Origin: Haliotis asinina
Taxonomy: Eukaryota > Mollusca > Gastropoda > Lepetellida > Haliotidae
Assembly: GCF_037392515.1 (NCBI RefSeq)
Contig: NC_090290.1
Span: 24,635,753 to 24,699,752, forward strand
DNA: 64,000 bases
Reading direction: 5' to 3'
Every line of letters starts with the position of its first letter. The first letter of the stretch is position 1. The notes below the pieces were generated by a model. The model was not told where the DNA came from. It worked only from the letters and a program-made list of their open reading frames with translations, and searched no databases. The translations under genes and the position numbers were made by a program. Of the stretch, positions 10,135 through 23,649 are shown piece after piece.

Positions 10135-13100
10135 CCTTTGAAACATTGATATGTTTGATTTCTTGTTCCGTTTGTGTGTTTTGTAGGTTTAGATTCGATG
10201 ATCTCTTTTGTTGTGTTCTTGTTACTTGTTCTTTACTGTCCCTGATCTCCCTCCCACTATTCCCTTCACCCTACCCCCTCCTCAAGTGTCTCGGATCTCC
10301 CTTCCACTATTCCCTTCACATCTCCCCTTCTCAAGTGTCCTGTATCTCCCTCCCACACTTCCCTTCACCCTCTCCCCTTATGCAGTGTCCTGTATCTCCC
10401 TCCCAGTCTTCCCCTTCACCCTCTCCCCTTCTCCAGTGTCCTGGATCTCCCTCCCACTATTCCCTTGATCCTCCAAGCTTCTCCAGTGTCCCCGTTCTCC
10501 CTCGTACACTTCCCTTCACGCTCTCCCCTTATGCAGTGTCCCGTATCTCTGTCCCACCCTTCCAAATCACCCTTCCACATCCCCCTCTCTCTTTATACAG
10601 TGTCCCGGATCTCCCTCCCACACTTCCCTTCACCCTCTTTACCTATCTACTGTACCGGATCTCCCCCTTCACCCTCTACCTTCACCCTCTCCCCTTCTCC
10701 AAAGTCCTCGATCTCCCTCCCACACACCCCTTCACCCTCTTTTGCTATCTACTGTCCCTGATCTCCCTCCCACCCTTCCCCTTCACCCTCTCCCCTTCTC
10801 AAGTGTCCTGTATCTCCCTTCCACTATTCCCTTCACATCTCCCCTTCTCAAGTGTCCTGTATCTCCCTCCCACACTTCCCTTCACCCTCTCCCCTTATGC
10901 AGTGTCCTGTATCTCCCTCCCAGTCTTCCCCTTCACCCTCTCCCCTTCTCCAGTGTCCTGGATCTCCCTCCCACTATTCCCTTGATCCTCGAAGCTTCTC
11001 CAGTGTCCCCGTTCTCCCTCGTACACTTCCCTTCACGCTCTCCCCTTATGCAGTGTCCCGTATCTCCGTCCCACCCTTCCAAATCACCCTTCCACATCCC
11101 CCTCTCTCTTTATGCAGTGTCCCGGATCTCCCTCCCACACTTCCCTTCACCCTCTTTACCTATCTACTGTACCGGATCTCCCCCTTCACCCTCTCCCTTC
11201 ACCCTCTGCCCTTCTCCAAAGTCCTCGATCTCCCTCCCACACACCCCTTCACCCTCTTTTGATATCTACTGTCCCTGATCTCCCTCCCACCCTTCCCCTT
11301 CACCCTCTCCCCTTCTCAAGTGTCCTGTATCTCCCTTCCACTATTCCCTTCACATCTCCCCTTCTCAAGTGTCCTGTGTCTCCCTCCCACACTTCCCTTC
11401 ACCCTCTCCCCTTATGCAGTGTCCTGTATCTCCCTCCCAGTCTTCCCCTTCACCCTCTCCCCTTCTCCAGTGTCCTGGATCTCCCTCCCACTATTCCCTT
11501 GATCCTCGAAGCTTCTCCAGTGTCCCCGTTCTCCCTCGTACACTTCCCTTCACGCTCTCCCCTTATGCAGTGTCCCGTATCTCCGTCCCACCCTTCCAAA
11601 TCACCCTTCCACATCCCCCTCTCTCTTTATGCAGTGTCCCGGATCTCCCTCCCACACTTCCCTTCACCCTCTTTACCTATCTACTGTACCGGATCTCCCC
11701 CTTCACCCTCTCCCTTCACCCTCTGCCCTTCTCCAAAGTCCTCGATCTCCCTCCCACACACCCCTTCACCCTCTTTTGATATCTACTGTCCCTGATCTCC
11801 CTCCCACCCTTCCCCTTCACCCTCTCCCCTTCTCAAGTGTCCTGTATCTCCCTTCCAATATTCCCTTCACATCTCCCCTTCTCAAGTGTCCTGTATCTCC
11901 CTCCCACACTTCCCTTCACCCTCTCCCCTTATGCAGTGTCCTGTATCTCCCTCCCAGTCTTCCCCTTCACCCTCTCCCCTTCTCCAGTGTCCTGGATCTC
12001 CCTCCCACTATTCCCTTGATCCTCGAAGCTTCTCCAGTGTCCCCGTTCTCCCTCGTACACTTCCCTTCACGCTCTCCCCTTATGCAGTGTCCCGTATCTC
12101 TGTCCCACCCTTCCAAATCACCCTTCCACATCCCCCTCTCTCTTTATGCAGTGTCCCGGATCTCCCTCCCACACTTCCCTTCACCCTCTTAAGCTATCTA
12201 CTGTACCGGATCTCCCTCCCACCCTTCCCCTTCACCCTCTCCCCTTCTCCAAAGTCCTCGATCTCCCTCCCACACACCCCTTCACCCTCTTTTGCTATCT
12301 ACTGTCCCTGATCTCCCTCCCACCCTTCCCCTTCACCCTCTCCCCTTCTCAAGTGTCCCGTATCTCCCTCTCACACTTCCCTTCACCCTCTCCCCTTCTC
12401 CAGTGTCCCTGATCTCCCTCCCACCCTTCCCCTTCACCCTCTCCCCTTCTCAAGTGTCCTGTATCTCCCTTCCACTATTCCCTTCACATCTCCCCTTCTC
12501 AAGTGTCCTGTATCTCCCTCCCACACTTCCCTTCACCCTCTCCCCTTATGCAGTGTCCTGTATCTCCCTCCCAGTCTTCCCCTTCACCCTCTCCCCTTCT
12601 CCAGTGTCCTGGATCTCCCTCCCACTATTCCCTTGATCCTCGAAGCTTCTCCAGTGTCCCCGTTCTCCCTCGTACACTTCCCTTCACGCTCTCCCCTTAT
12701 GCAGTGTCCCGTATCTCCGTCCCACCCTTCCAAATCACCCTTCCACATCCCCCTCTCTCTTTATGCAGTGTCCCGGATCTCCCTCCCACACTTCCCTTCA
12801 CCCTCTTTACCTATCTACTGTACCGGATCTCCCCCTTCACCCTCTCCCTTCACCCTCTGCCCTTCTCCAAAGTCCTCGATCTCCCTCCCACACACCCCTT
12901 CACCCTCTTTTGATATCTACTGTCCCTGATCTCCCTCCCACCCTTCCCCTTCACCCTCTCCCCTTCTCAAGTGTCCTGTATCTCCCTTCCACTATTCCCT
13001 TCACATCTCCCCTTCTCAAGTGTCCTGTGTCTCCCTCCCACACTTCCCTTCACCCTCTCCCCTTATGCAGTGTCCTGTATCTCCCTCCCAGTCTTCCCCT

Positions 13101-14403
13101 TCACCCTCTCCCCTTCTCCAGTGTCCTGGATCTCCCTCCCACTATTCCCTTGATCCTCGAAGCTTCTCCAGTGTCCCCGTTCTCCCTCGTACACTTCCCT
13201 TCACGCTCTCCCCTTATGCAGTGTCCCGTATCTCCGTCCCACCCTTCCAAATCACCCTTCCACATCCCCCTCTCTCTTTATGCAGTGTCCCGGATCTCCC
13301 TCCCACACTTCCCTTCACCCTCTTTACCTATCTACTGTACCGGATCTCCCCCTTCACCCTCTCCCTTCACCCTCTGCCCTTCTCCAAAGTCCTCGATCTC
13401 CCTCCCACACACCCCTTCACCCTCTTTTGATATCTACTGTCCCTGTTCTCCCTCCCACCCTTCCCCTTCACCCTCTCCCCTTCTCAAGTGTCCTGTATCT
13501 CCCTTCCAATATTCCCTTCACATCTCCCCTTCTCAAGTGTCCTGTATCTCCCTCCCACACTTCCCTTCACCCTCTCCCCTTATGCAGTGTCCTGTATCTC
13601 CCTCCCAGTCTTCCCCTTCACCCTCTCCCCTTCTCCAGTGTCCTGGATCTCCCTCCCACTATTCCCTTGATCCTCGAAGCTTCTCCAGTGTCCCCGTTCT
13701 CCCTCGTACACTTCCCTTCACGCTCTCCCCTTATGCAGTGTCCCGTATCTCTGTCCCACCCTTCCAAATCACCCTTCCACATCCCCCTCTCTCTTTATGC
13801 AGTGTCCCGGATCTCCCTCCCACACTTCCCTTCACCCTCTTAAGCTATCTACTGTACCGGATCTCCCTCCCACCCTTCCCCTTCACCCTCTCCCCTTCTC
13901 CAAAGTCCTCGATCTCCCTCCCACACACCCCTTCACCCTCTTTTGCTATTTACTGTCCCTGATCTCCCTCCCACCCTTCCCCTTCACCCTCTCCCCTTCT
14001 CAAGTGTCCCGTATCTCCCTCTCACACTTCCCTTCACCCTCTCCCCTTCTCCAGTGTCCCTGATCTCCCTCCCACCCTTCCCCTTCACCCTCTCCCCTTC
14101 TCAATTGTCCTGGATCTCCCTCCCAACCTCCCCTTTCACCCTCTCCCCTTCTCCAGTTTCCTGGATGTCGATCCCACTATTCCCTTGATCCTCCCCACTT
14201 CTCCGGTGTCCCCGTTCTCCCTGGCACACTTCCCTTCACCCTGTCCCCTGATGCAGTGTCCCGTATCTCCCTCCCACCCTTCTCCTTCACCCTCTCCCCT
14301 TAAACGCGCGCGCGCGTGTGTGTGTGTGTTTGTGTGCGTACGTGCGTGCATGCGTGCGTGCGTGTGCGTGCGTGCGTGTGCGTGCGTGCGTGCGTGTGCG
14401 TGC

Positions 14404-14441
<38 letters not shown>

Positions 14442-14793
14442 CTTTTTGAAACATTCATATGCTTGGTTTGTTGTTTCGTTTGTGTCCTTTGTACGTTTAG
14501 ATTCGATGTTCTCTTTTGTCGTGCTCTTGTTACTTGTGTTATGGTTTGTTGTTCGTTCCACTTGCTCTTTAGTTTGTGATTTGCATTGTTGGTTACTTCT
14601 TGTTTCTTTGTTTGTCTTCTTATTAACCTTACTACTTGATTCTCGTTTGTTTTCCTTCTTTTCTCTCTGCTTGGTGCATTCAATGCAAACATCCCCTCCC
14701 CTGATCTGTTTTCTGTCTTCTTTTGCGTATGGTTTGGTGTTTTGTGAGGCGTTATTTGGTTGGTTGGTTAGTTGTTGCATTGGTTGTGTTTTG
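9934..14793. repeat. Core unit 2, with expanded 4062-bp array
   Basis: The longest unit. The array (10239-14300) contains a 517-bp block recurring with marker CTTGATCCTC[C/G]AAGC at about 10464, 10981, 11498, 12015, 12632, 13149 and 13666. One interval is 617 bp, from two extra 50-bp monomers. The CG/TG tract is 14305-14440 and K1 is 14441-14793. Confidence 0.92.
10981..14282. repeat. 1651-bp super-block, two tandem copies
   Basis: Blocks of 517, 517 and 617 bp are themselves duplicated. Private variants recur exactly 1651 bp apart: CCTGTGTCTCCC at about 11372 and 13023, and TTCCAATATTCCC at about 11852 and 13503. These cannot be explained by independent 517-bp duplications, so the order of events is monomer, then 517-bp block, then 1651-bp block. 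Confidence 0.88.
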
Positions 14794-14952
14794 TTTCACT
14801 GATCATCATTAATGTCCTGTGATAGTTCCGTTAGTACCGATAGTTAATTACTTTCCTGTTTTCGTTTGTGTGTTCTTATTTGTTTGGTTTGGTGTTTGTT
14901 TTGGGATTTTTGCTTTCTTTGTTCTTTTTTTGTGTTGTTGTTTGTGCGCGTT

Positions 14953-15032
<80 letters not shown>

Positions 15033-15970
15033 CCTTTGAAACATTGATATGTTTGATTTCTTGTTCCGTTTGTGTGTTTTGTAGGTTTAGATTCGATGAT
15101 CTCTTTTGTTGTGTTCTTGTTACTTGTTCTTTACTGTCCCGGATCTCCCTCCCACTATTCCCTTCACCCTAACCCCTCCTCAAGTGTCTCGGATCTCCCT
15201 TCCACTATTCCCTTCACATCTCCCCTTTTCAAGTGTCCCGGATCTCCCCCCCACACTTCCCTTCACCCTCTCCCCTTATGCAGTGTCCTGTATGTCCCTC
15301 CCAGTCTTCCCCTTCACCCTCTCCCCTTCTCCAGTGTCCTGGATCTCCCTCCCACTATTCCCTTGATCCTCCAAGCTTCTCCAGTGTCCCCGTTCTCCCT
15401 CGTACACTTCCCTTCACGCTCTCCCCTTATGCAGTGTCCCGTATCTCCGTCCCACCCTTCCAAATCACCCTTCCACATCCCCCTCTCTCTTTATGCAGTG
15501 TCCCGGATCTCCCTCCCACACTTCCCTTCACCCTCTTTAGCTATATACTGTACCGGATCTCCCTCCCACCCTTCCCCTTCACCCTCTCCCCTTCTCAAGT
15601 GTCCCGTATCTCCCTCTCACACTTCCCTTCACCCTCTCCCCTTCTCCAGTGTCCCTGATCTCCCTCCCACCCTTCCCCTTCACCCTCTCCCCTTCTCAAT
15701 TGTCCTGGATCTCCCTCCCAACCTCCCCTTTCACCCTCTCCCCTTCTCCAGTTTCCTGGATGTCGATCCCACTATTCCCTTGATCCTCCCCACTTCTCCG
15801 GTGTCCCCGTTCTCCCTGGCACACTTCCCTTCACCCTGTCCCCTGATGCAGTGTCCCGTATCTCCCTCCCACCCTTCTCCTTCACCCTCTCCCCTTAAAC
15901 GCGCGCGCGCGTGTGTGTGTGTGTTTCTGTGCGTACGTGCGTGCATGCGTGCGTGCGTGCGTGTGTGTGC

Positions 15971-16013
<43 letters not shown>

Positions 16014-16368
16014 TGCCTTTTTGAAACATTCATATGCTTGGTTTGTTGTTTCGTTTGTGTCCTTTGTACGTTTAGATTCGATGTTCTCTTTTGTCGTGCT
16101 CTTGTTACTTGTGTTATGGTTTGTTGTTCGTTCCACTTGCTCTTTAGTTTGTGATTTGCATTGTTGGTTACTTCTTGTTTCTTTGTTTGTCTTCTTATTA
16201 ACCTTACTACTTGATTCTCGTTTGTTTTCCTTCTTTTCTCTCTGCTTGGTGCATTCAATGCAAACATCCCCTCCCCTGATCTGTTTTCTGTCTTCTTTTG
16301 CGTATGGTTTGGTGTTTTGTGAGGCGTTATTTGGTTGGTTGGTTAGTTGTTGCATTGGTTGTGTTTTG
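14794..16368. repeat. Core unit 3, class a
   Basis: Array 15138-15895, CG/TG tract 15900-16015 (TTTCTGTGCGTACG subtype), K1 16016-16368. It carries the longest kind of (CT)n tract (about 14954-15020), with a single CG interruption near its start that most core copies share. Confidence 0.92.
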
Positions 16369-16527
16369 TTTCACTGATCATCATTAATGTCCTGTGATAG
16401 TTCCGTTAGTACCGATAGTTAATTACTTTCCTGTTTTCGTTTGTGTGTTCTTATTTGTTTGGTTTGGTGTTTGTTTTGGCATTTTTGCTTTCTTTCTTCT
16501 TTTTTTGTGTTGTTGTTTGTGCGCGTT

Positions 16528-16599
<72 letters not shown>

Positions 16600-17904
16600 C
16601 CTTTGAAACATTGATATGTTTGATTTCTTGTTCCGTTTGTGTGTTTTGTAGGTTTAGATTCGATGATCTCTTTTGTTGTGTTCTTGTTACTTGTTCTTTA
16701 CTGTCCCGGATCTCCCTCCCACTAATCCCTTCACCCTACCCCCTCCTCAAGTGTCTCGGATCTCCCTTCCACTATTCCCTTCACATCTCCCCTTCTCAAG
16801 TGTCCCGGATCTCCCTCCCACACTTCCCTTCACTCTCTCCCCTTATGCAGTGTCCTGTATCTCCCTCCCAGTCTTCCCCTTCACCCTCTCCCTTCACCCT
16901 CTGCCCTTCTCCAAAGTCCTCGATCTCCCTCCCACACACCCCTTCACCCTCTTTTGATATCTACTGTCCCTGATCTCCCTCCCACCCTTCCCCTTCACCC
17001 TCTCCCCTTCTCAAGTGTCCTGTATCTCCCTTCCACTATTCCCTTCACATCTCCCCTTCTCAAGTGTACTGTATCTCCCTCCCACACTTCCCTTCACCCT
17101 CTCCCCTTATGCAGTGTCCTGTATCTCCCTCCCAGTCTTCCCCTTCACCCTCTCCCCTTCTCCAGTGTCCTGGATCTCCCTCCCACTATTCCCTTGATCC
17201 TCGAAGCTTCTCCAGTGTCCCCGTTCTCCCTCGTACACTTCCCTTCACGCTCTCCCCTTATGCAGTGTCCCGTATCTCTGTCCCACCCTTCCAAATCACC
17301 CTTCCACATCCCCCTCTCTCTTTATGCAGTGTCCCGGATCTCCCTCCCACACTTCCCTTCACCCTCTTAAGCTATCTACTGTACCGGATCTCCCTCCCAC
17401 CCTTCCCCTTCACCCTCTCCCCTTCTCCAAAGTCCTCGATCTCCCTCCCACACACCCCTTCACCCTCTTTTGCTATCTACTGTCCCTGATCTCCCTCCCA
17501 CCCTTCCCCTTCACCCTCTCCCCTTCTCAAGTGTCCCGTATCTCCCTCTCACACTTCCCTTCACCCTCTCCCCTTCTCCAGTGTCCCTGATCTCCCTCCC
17601 ACCCTTCCCCTTCACCCTCTCCCCTTCTCAATTGTCCTGGATCTCCCTCCCAACCTCCCCTTTCACCCTCTCCCCTTCTCCAGTTTCCTGGATGTCGATC
17701 CCACTATTCCCTTGATCCTCCCCACTTCTCCGGTGTCCCCGTTCTCCCTGGCACACTTCCCTTCACCCTGTCCCCTGATGCAGTGTCCCGTATCTCCCTC
17801 CCACCCTTCTCCTTCACCCTCTCCCCTTAAACGCGCGCGCGTGTGTGTGTGTGTTTCTGTGCGTACGTGCGTACATGCGTGCGTGCATGCGTGCGTGCGT
17901 GTGC

Positions 17905-17980
<76 letters not shown>

Positions 17981-18332
17981 CTTTTTGAAACATTCATATG
18001 CTTGGTTTGTTGTTTCGTTTGTGTCCTTTGTACGTTTAGATTCGATGTTCTCTTTTGTCGTGCTCTTGTTACTTGTGTTATGGTTTGTTGTTCGTTCCAC
18101 TTGCTCTTTAGTTTGTGATTTGCATTGTTGGTTACTTCTTGTTTCTTTGTTTGTCTTCTTATTAACCTTACTACTTGATTCTCGTTTGTTTTCCTTCTTT
18201 TCTCTCTGCTTGGTGCATTCAATGCAAACATCCCCTCCCCTGATCTGTTTTCTGTCTTCTTTTGCGTATGGTTTGGTGTTTTGTGAGGCGTTATTTGGTT
18301 GGTTGGTTAGTTGTTGCATTGGTTGTGTTTTG
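16369..18332. repeat. Core unit 4, class b (1124-bp array)
   Basis: Array 16704-17827, CG/TG tract 17832-17979 (TTTCTGTGCGTACG subtype with GTACATGCG), K1 17980-18332. A private change, AAGTGTACTG for AAGTGTCCTG, lies near 17065. Confidence 0.92.
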
Positions 18333-18491
18333 TTTCACTGATCATCATTAATGTCCTGTGATAGTTCCGTTAGTACCGATAGTTAATTACTTTCCTGTTT
18401 TCGTTTGTGTGTTCTTATTTGTTTGGTTTGGTGTTTGTTTTGGGATTTTTGCTTTCTTTGTTCTTTTTTTGTGTTGTTGTTTGTGCGCGTT

Positions 18492-18551
<60 letters not shown>

Positions 18552-19489
18552 CCTTTGAAACATTGATATGTTTGATTTCTTGTTCCGTTTGTGTGTTTTG
18601 TAGGTTTAGATTCGATGATCTCTTTTGTTGTGTTCTTGTTACTTGTTCTTTACTGTCCCGGATCTCCCTCCCACTATTCCCTTCACCCTAACCCCTCCTC
18701 AAGTGTCTCGGATCTCCCTTCCACTATTCCCTTCACATCTCCCCTTTTCAAGTGTCCCGGATCTCCCCCCCACACTTCCCTTCACCCTCTCCCCTTATGC
18801 AGTGTCCTGTATGTCCCTCCCAGTCTTCCCCTTCACCCTCTCCCCTTCTCCAGTGTCCTGGATCTCCCTCCCACTATTCCCTTGATCCTCCAAGCTTCTC
18901 CAGTGTCCCCGTTCTCCCTCGTACACTTCCCTTCACGCTCTCCCCTTATGCAGTGTCCCGTATCTCCGTCCCACCCTTCCAAATCACCCTTCCACATCCC
19001 CCTCTCTCTTTATGCAGTGTCCCGGATCTCCCTCCCACACTTCCCTTCACCCTCTTTAGCTATATACTGTACCGGATCTCCCTCCCACCCTTCCCCTTCA
19101 CCCTCTCCCCTTCTCAAGTGTCCCGTATCTCCCTCTCACACTTCCCTTCACCCTCTCCCCTTCTCCAGTGTCCCTGATCTCCCTCCCACCCTTCCCCTTC
19201 ACCCTCTCCCCTTCTCAATTGTCCTGGATCTCCCTCCCAACCTCCCCTTTCACCCTCTCCCCTTCTCCAGTTTCCTGGATGTCGATCCCACTATTCCCTT
19301 GATCCTCCCCACTTCTCCGGTGTCCCCGTTCTCCCTGGCACACTTCCCTTCACCCTGTCCCCTGATGCAGTGTCCCGTATCTCCCTCCCACCCTTCTCCT
19401 TCACCCTCTCCCCTTAAACGCGCGCGCGTGTGTGTGTGTGTGTTTCTGTGCGTACGTGCGTGCATGCGTGCGTGCGTGCGTGTGTGTGC

Positions 19490-19532
<43 letters not shown>

Positions 19533-19887
19533 TGCCTTTTTGAAACATTCATATGCTTGGTTTGTTGTTTCGTTTGTGTCCTTTGTACGTTTAGATTCGA
19601 TGTTCTCTTTTGTCGTGCTCTTGTTACTTGTGTTATGGTTTGTTGTTCGTTCCACTTGCTCTTTAGTTTGTGATTTGCATTGTTGGTTACTTCTTGTTTC
19701 TTTGTTTGTCTTCTTATTAACCTTACTACTTGATTCTCGTTTGTTTTCCTTCTTTTCTCTCTGCTTGGTGCATTCAATGCAAACATCCCCTCCCCTGATC
19801 TGTTTTCTGTCTTCTTTTGCGTATGGTTTGGTGTTTTGTGAGGCGTTATTTGGTTGGTTGGTTAGTTGTTGCATTGGTTGTGTTTTG
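18333..19887. repeat. Core unit 5, class a
   Basis: Array 18656-19414, CG/TG tract 19419-19534, K1 19535-19887. The array matches that of unit 3 throughout by eye, and the pair differs mainly in (CT)n and (GT)n length. Confidence 0.92.
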
Positions 19888-20048
19888 TTTCACTGATCAT
19901 CATTAATGTCCTGTGATAGTTCCGTTAGTACCGATAGTTAATTACTTTCCTGTTTTCGTTTGTGTGTTCTTATTTGTTTGGTTTGGTGTTTGTTTTGGCA
20001 TTTTTGCTTTCTTTCTTCTTTTTTTGTGTTGTTGTTTGTGCGCGTTTG

Positions 20049-20110
<62 letters not shown>

Positions 20111-21443
20111 CCTTTGAAACATTGATATGTTTGATTTCTTGTTCCGTTTGTGTGTTTTGTAGGTTTAGATTCGATGATCTCTTTTGTTCTGTTCTTGTTA
20201 CTTGTTCTTTACTGTCCCGGATCTCCCTCCCACTAATCCCTTCACCCTACCCCCTCCTCAAGTGTCTCGGATCTCCCTTCCACTATTCCCTTCACATCTC
20301 CCCTTCTCAAGTGTCCCGGATCTCCCTCCCACACTTCCCTTCACTCTCTCCCCTTATGCAGTGTCCTGTATCTCCCTCCCAGTCTTCCCCTTCACCCTCT
20401 CCCTTCACCCTCTGCCCTTCTCCAAAGTCCTCGATCTCCCTCCCACACACCCCTTCACCCTCTTTTGATATCTACTGTCCCTGATCTCCCTCCCACCCTT
20501 CCCCTTCACCCTCTCCCCTTCTCAAGTGTCCTGTATCTCCCTTCCACTATTCCCTTCACATCTCCCCTTCTCAAGTGTCCTGTATCTCCCTCCCACACTT
20601 CCCTTCACCCTCTCCCCTTATGCAGTGTCCTGTATCTCCCTCCCAGTCTTCCCCTTCACCCTCTCCCCTTCTCCAGTGTCCTGGATCTCCCTCCCACTAT
20701 TCCCTTGATCCTCGAAGCTTCTCCAGTGTCCCCGTTCTCCCTCGTACACTTCCCTTCACGCTCTCCCCTTATGCAGTGTCCCGTATCTCTGTCCCACCCT
20801 TCCAAATCACCCTTCCACATCCCCCTCTCTCTTTATGCAGTGTCCCGGATCTCCCTCCCACACTTCCCTTCACCCTCTTAAGCTATCTACTGTACCGGAT
20901 CTCCCTCCCACCCTTCCCCTTCACCCTCTCCCCTTCTCCAAAGTCCTCGATCTCCCTCCCACACACCCCTTCACCCTCTTTTGCTATCTACTGTCCCTGA
21001 TCTCCCTCCCACCCTTCCCCTTCACCCTCTCCCCTTCTCAAGTGTCCCGTATCTCCCTCTCACACTTCCCTTCACCCTCTCCCCTTCTCCAGTGTCCCTG
21101 ATCTCCCTCCCACCCTTCCCCTTCACCCTCTCCCCTTCTCAATTGTCCTGGATCTCCCTCCCAACCTCCCCTTTCACCCTCTCCCCTTCTCCAGTTTCCT
21201 GGATGTCGATCCCACTATTCCCTTGATCCTCCCCACTTCTCCGGTGTCCCCGTTCTCCCTGGCACACTTCCCTTCACCCTGTCCCCTGATGCAGTGTCCC
21301 GTATCTCCCTCCCACCCTTCTCCTTCACCCTCTCCCCTTAAACGCGCGCGCGTGTGTGTGTGTGTGTTTGTGTGCGTACGTGCGTGCATGCGTGCGTGCG
21401 TGTGCGTGCGTGCGTGCGTGTGCGTGCGTGCGTGCGTGCGTGC

Positions 21444-21481
<38 letters not shown>

Positions 21482-21833
21482 CTTTTTGAAACATTCATAT
21501 GCTTGGTTTGTTGTTTCGTTTGTGTCCTTTGTACGTTTAGATTCGATGTTCTCTTTTGTCGTGCTCTTGTTACTTGTGTTATGGTTTGTTGTTCGTTCCA
21601 CTTGCTCTTTAGTTTGTGATTTGCATTGTTGGTTACTTCTTGTTTCTTTGTTTGTCTTCTTATTAACCTTACTACTTGATTCTCGTTTGTTTTCCTTCTT
21701 TTCTCTCTGCTTGGTGCATTCAATGCAAACATCCCCTCCCCTGATCTGTTTTCTGTCTTCTTTTGCGTATGGTTTGGTGTTTTGTGAGGCGTTATTTGGT
21801 TGGTTGGTTAGTTGTTGCATTGGTTGTGTTTTG
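19888..21833. repeat. Core unit 6, class b
   Basis: Array 20215-21338, CG/TG tract 21343-21480 (TTTGTGTGCGTACG subtype, rich in TGCG), K1 21481-21833. The linker carries TTTTGTTCTGTTC where class a linkers have TTTTGTTGTGTTC. This marker is shared with units 8 and 11-15 and with unit 17. Confidence 0.92.
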
Positions 21834-21992
21834 TTTCACTGATCATCATTAATGTCCTGTGATAGTTCCGTTAGTACCGATAGTTAATTACTTTCCTGTT
21901 TTCGTTTGTGTGTTCTTATTTGTTTGGTTTGGTGTTTGTTTTGGCATTTTTGCTTTCTTTCTTCTTTTTTTGTGTTGTTGTTTGTGCGCGTT

Positions 21993-22066
<74 letters not shown>

Positions 22067-23006
22067 TGCCTTTGAAACATTGATATGTTTGATTTCTTGT
22101 TCCGTTTGTGTGTTTTGTAGGTTTAGATTCGATGATCTCTTTTGTTGTGTTCTTGTTACTTGTTCTTTACTGTCCCGGATCTCCCTCCCACTATTCCCTT
22201 CACCCTAACCCCTCCTCAAGTGTCTCGGATCTCCCTTCCACTATTCCCTTCACATCTCCCCTTTTCAAGTGTCCCGGATCTCCCCCCCACACTTCCCTTC
22301 ACCCTCTCCCCTTATGCAGTGTCCTGTATGTCCCTCCCAGTCTTCCCCTTCACCCTCTCCCCTTCTCCAGTGTCCTGGATCTCCCTCCCACTATTCCCTT
22401 GATCCTCCAAGCTTCTCCAGTGTCCCCGTTCTCCCTCGTACACTTCCCTTCACGCTCTCCCCTTATGCAGTGTCCCGTATCTCCGTCCCACCCTTCCAAA
22501 TCACCCTTCCACATCCCCCTCTCTCTTTATGCAGTGTCCCGGATCTCCCTCCCACACTTCCCTTCACCCTCTTTAGCTATATACTGTACCGGATCTCCCT
22601 CCCACCCTTCCCCTTCACCCTCTCCCCTTCTCAAGTGTCCCGTATCTCCCTCTCACACTTCCCTTCACCCTCTCCCCTTCTCCAGTGTCCCTGATCTCCC
22701 TCCCACCCTTCCCCTTCACCCTCTCCCCTTCTCAATTGTCCTGGATCTCCCTCCCAACCTCCCCTTTCACCCTCTCCCCTTCTCCAGTTTCCTGGATGTC
22801 GATCCCACTATTCCCTTGATCCTCCCCACTTCTCCGGTGTCCCCGTTCTCCCTGGCACACTTCCCTTCACCCTGTCCCCTGATGCAGTGTCCCGTATCTC
22901 CCTCCCACCCTTCTCCTTCACCCTCTCCCCTTAAACGCGCGCGCGTGTGTGTGTGTGTGTTTCTGTGCGTACGTGCGTGCATGCGTGCGTGCGTGCGTGT
23001 GTGTGC

Positions 23007-23071
<65 letters not shown>

Positions 23072-23426
23072 TGCCTTTTTGAAACATTCATATGCTTGGT
23101 TTGTTGTTTCGTTTGTGTCCTTTGTACGTTTAGATTCGATGTTCTCTTTTGTCGTGCTCTTGTTACTTGTGTTATGGTTTGTTGTTCGTTCCACTTGCTC
23201 TTTAGTTTGTGATTTGCATTGTTGGTTACTTCTTGTTTCTTTGTTTGTCTTCTTATTAACCTTACTACTTGATTCTCGTTTGTTTTCCTTCTTTTCTCTC
23301 TGCTTGGTGCATTCAATGCAAACATCCCCTCCCCTGATCTGTTTTCTGTCTTCTTTTGCGTATGGTTTGGTGTTTTGTGAGGCGTTATTTGGTTGGTTGG
23401 TTAGTTGTTGCATTGGTTGTGTTTTG
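21834..23426. repeat. Core unit 7, class a
   Basis: Array 22173-22931, CG/TG tract 22936-23073 (TTTCTGTGCGTACG subtype), K1 23074-23426. Confidence 0.92.
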
Positions 23427-23585
23427 TTTCACTGATCATCATTAATGTCCTGTGATAGTTCCGTTAGTACCGATAGTTAATTACTTTCCTGTTTTCGTTT
23501 GTGTGTTCTTATTTGTTTGGTTTGGTGTTTGTTTTGGCATTTTTGCTTTCTTTCTTCTTTTTTTGTGTTGTTGTTTGTGCGCGTT

Positions 23586-23649
<64 letters not shown>

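Noticed and set aside
12763..13962. 399-codon Pro/Ser/Leu-rich open frame (and similar ones in all arrays)
   Set aside because: The same DNA is open in all three plus frames, copies shift frame because monomers are 50 and 51 bp, and no start, splice or promoter context exists. Absence of A explains the lack of stops.
14136..14780. Minus-strand open frame across K1 repeated in many units, Asn/Lys/Thr-rich with a Thr-His tail
   Set aside because: The Thr-His tail is the (GT)n tract read in reverse, and the rest is low-complexity. Near-identity between copies is nucleotide-level homogenisation, not codon-level conservation, and the two coding differences visible in unit 29 both change residues.
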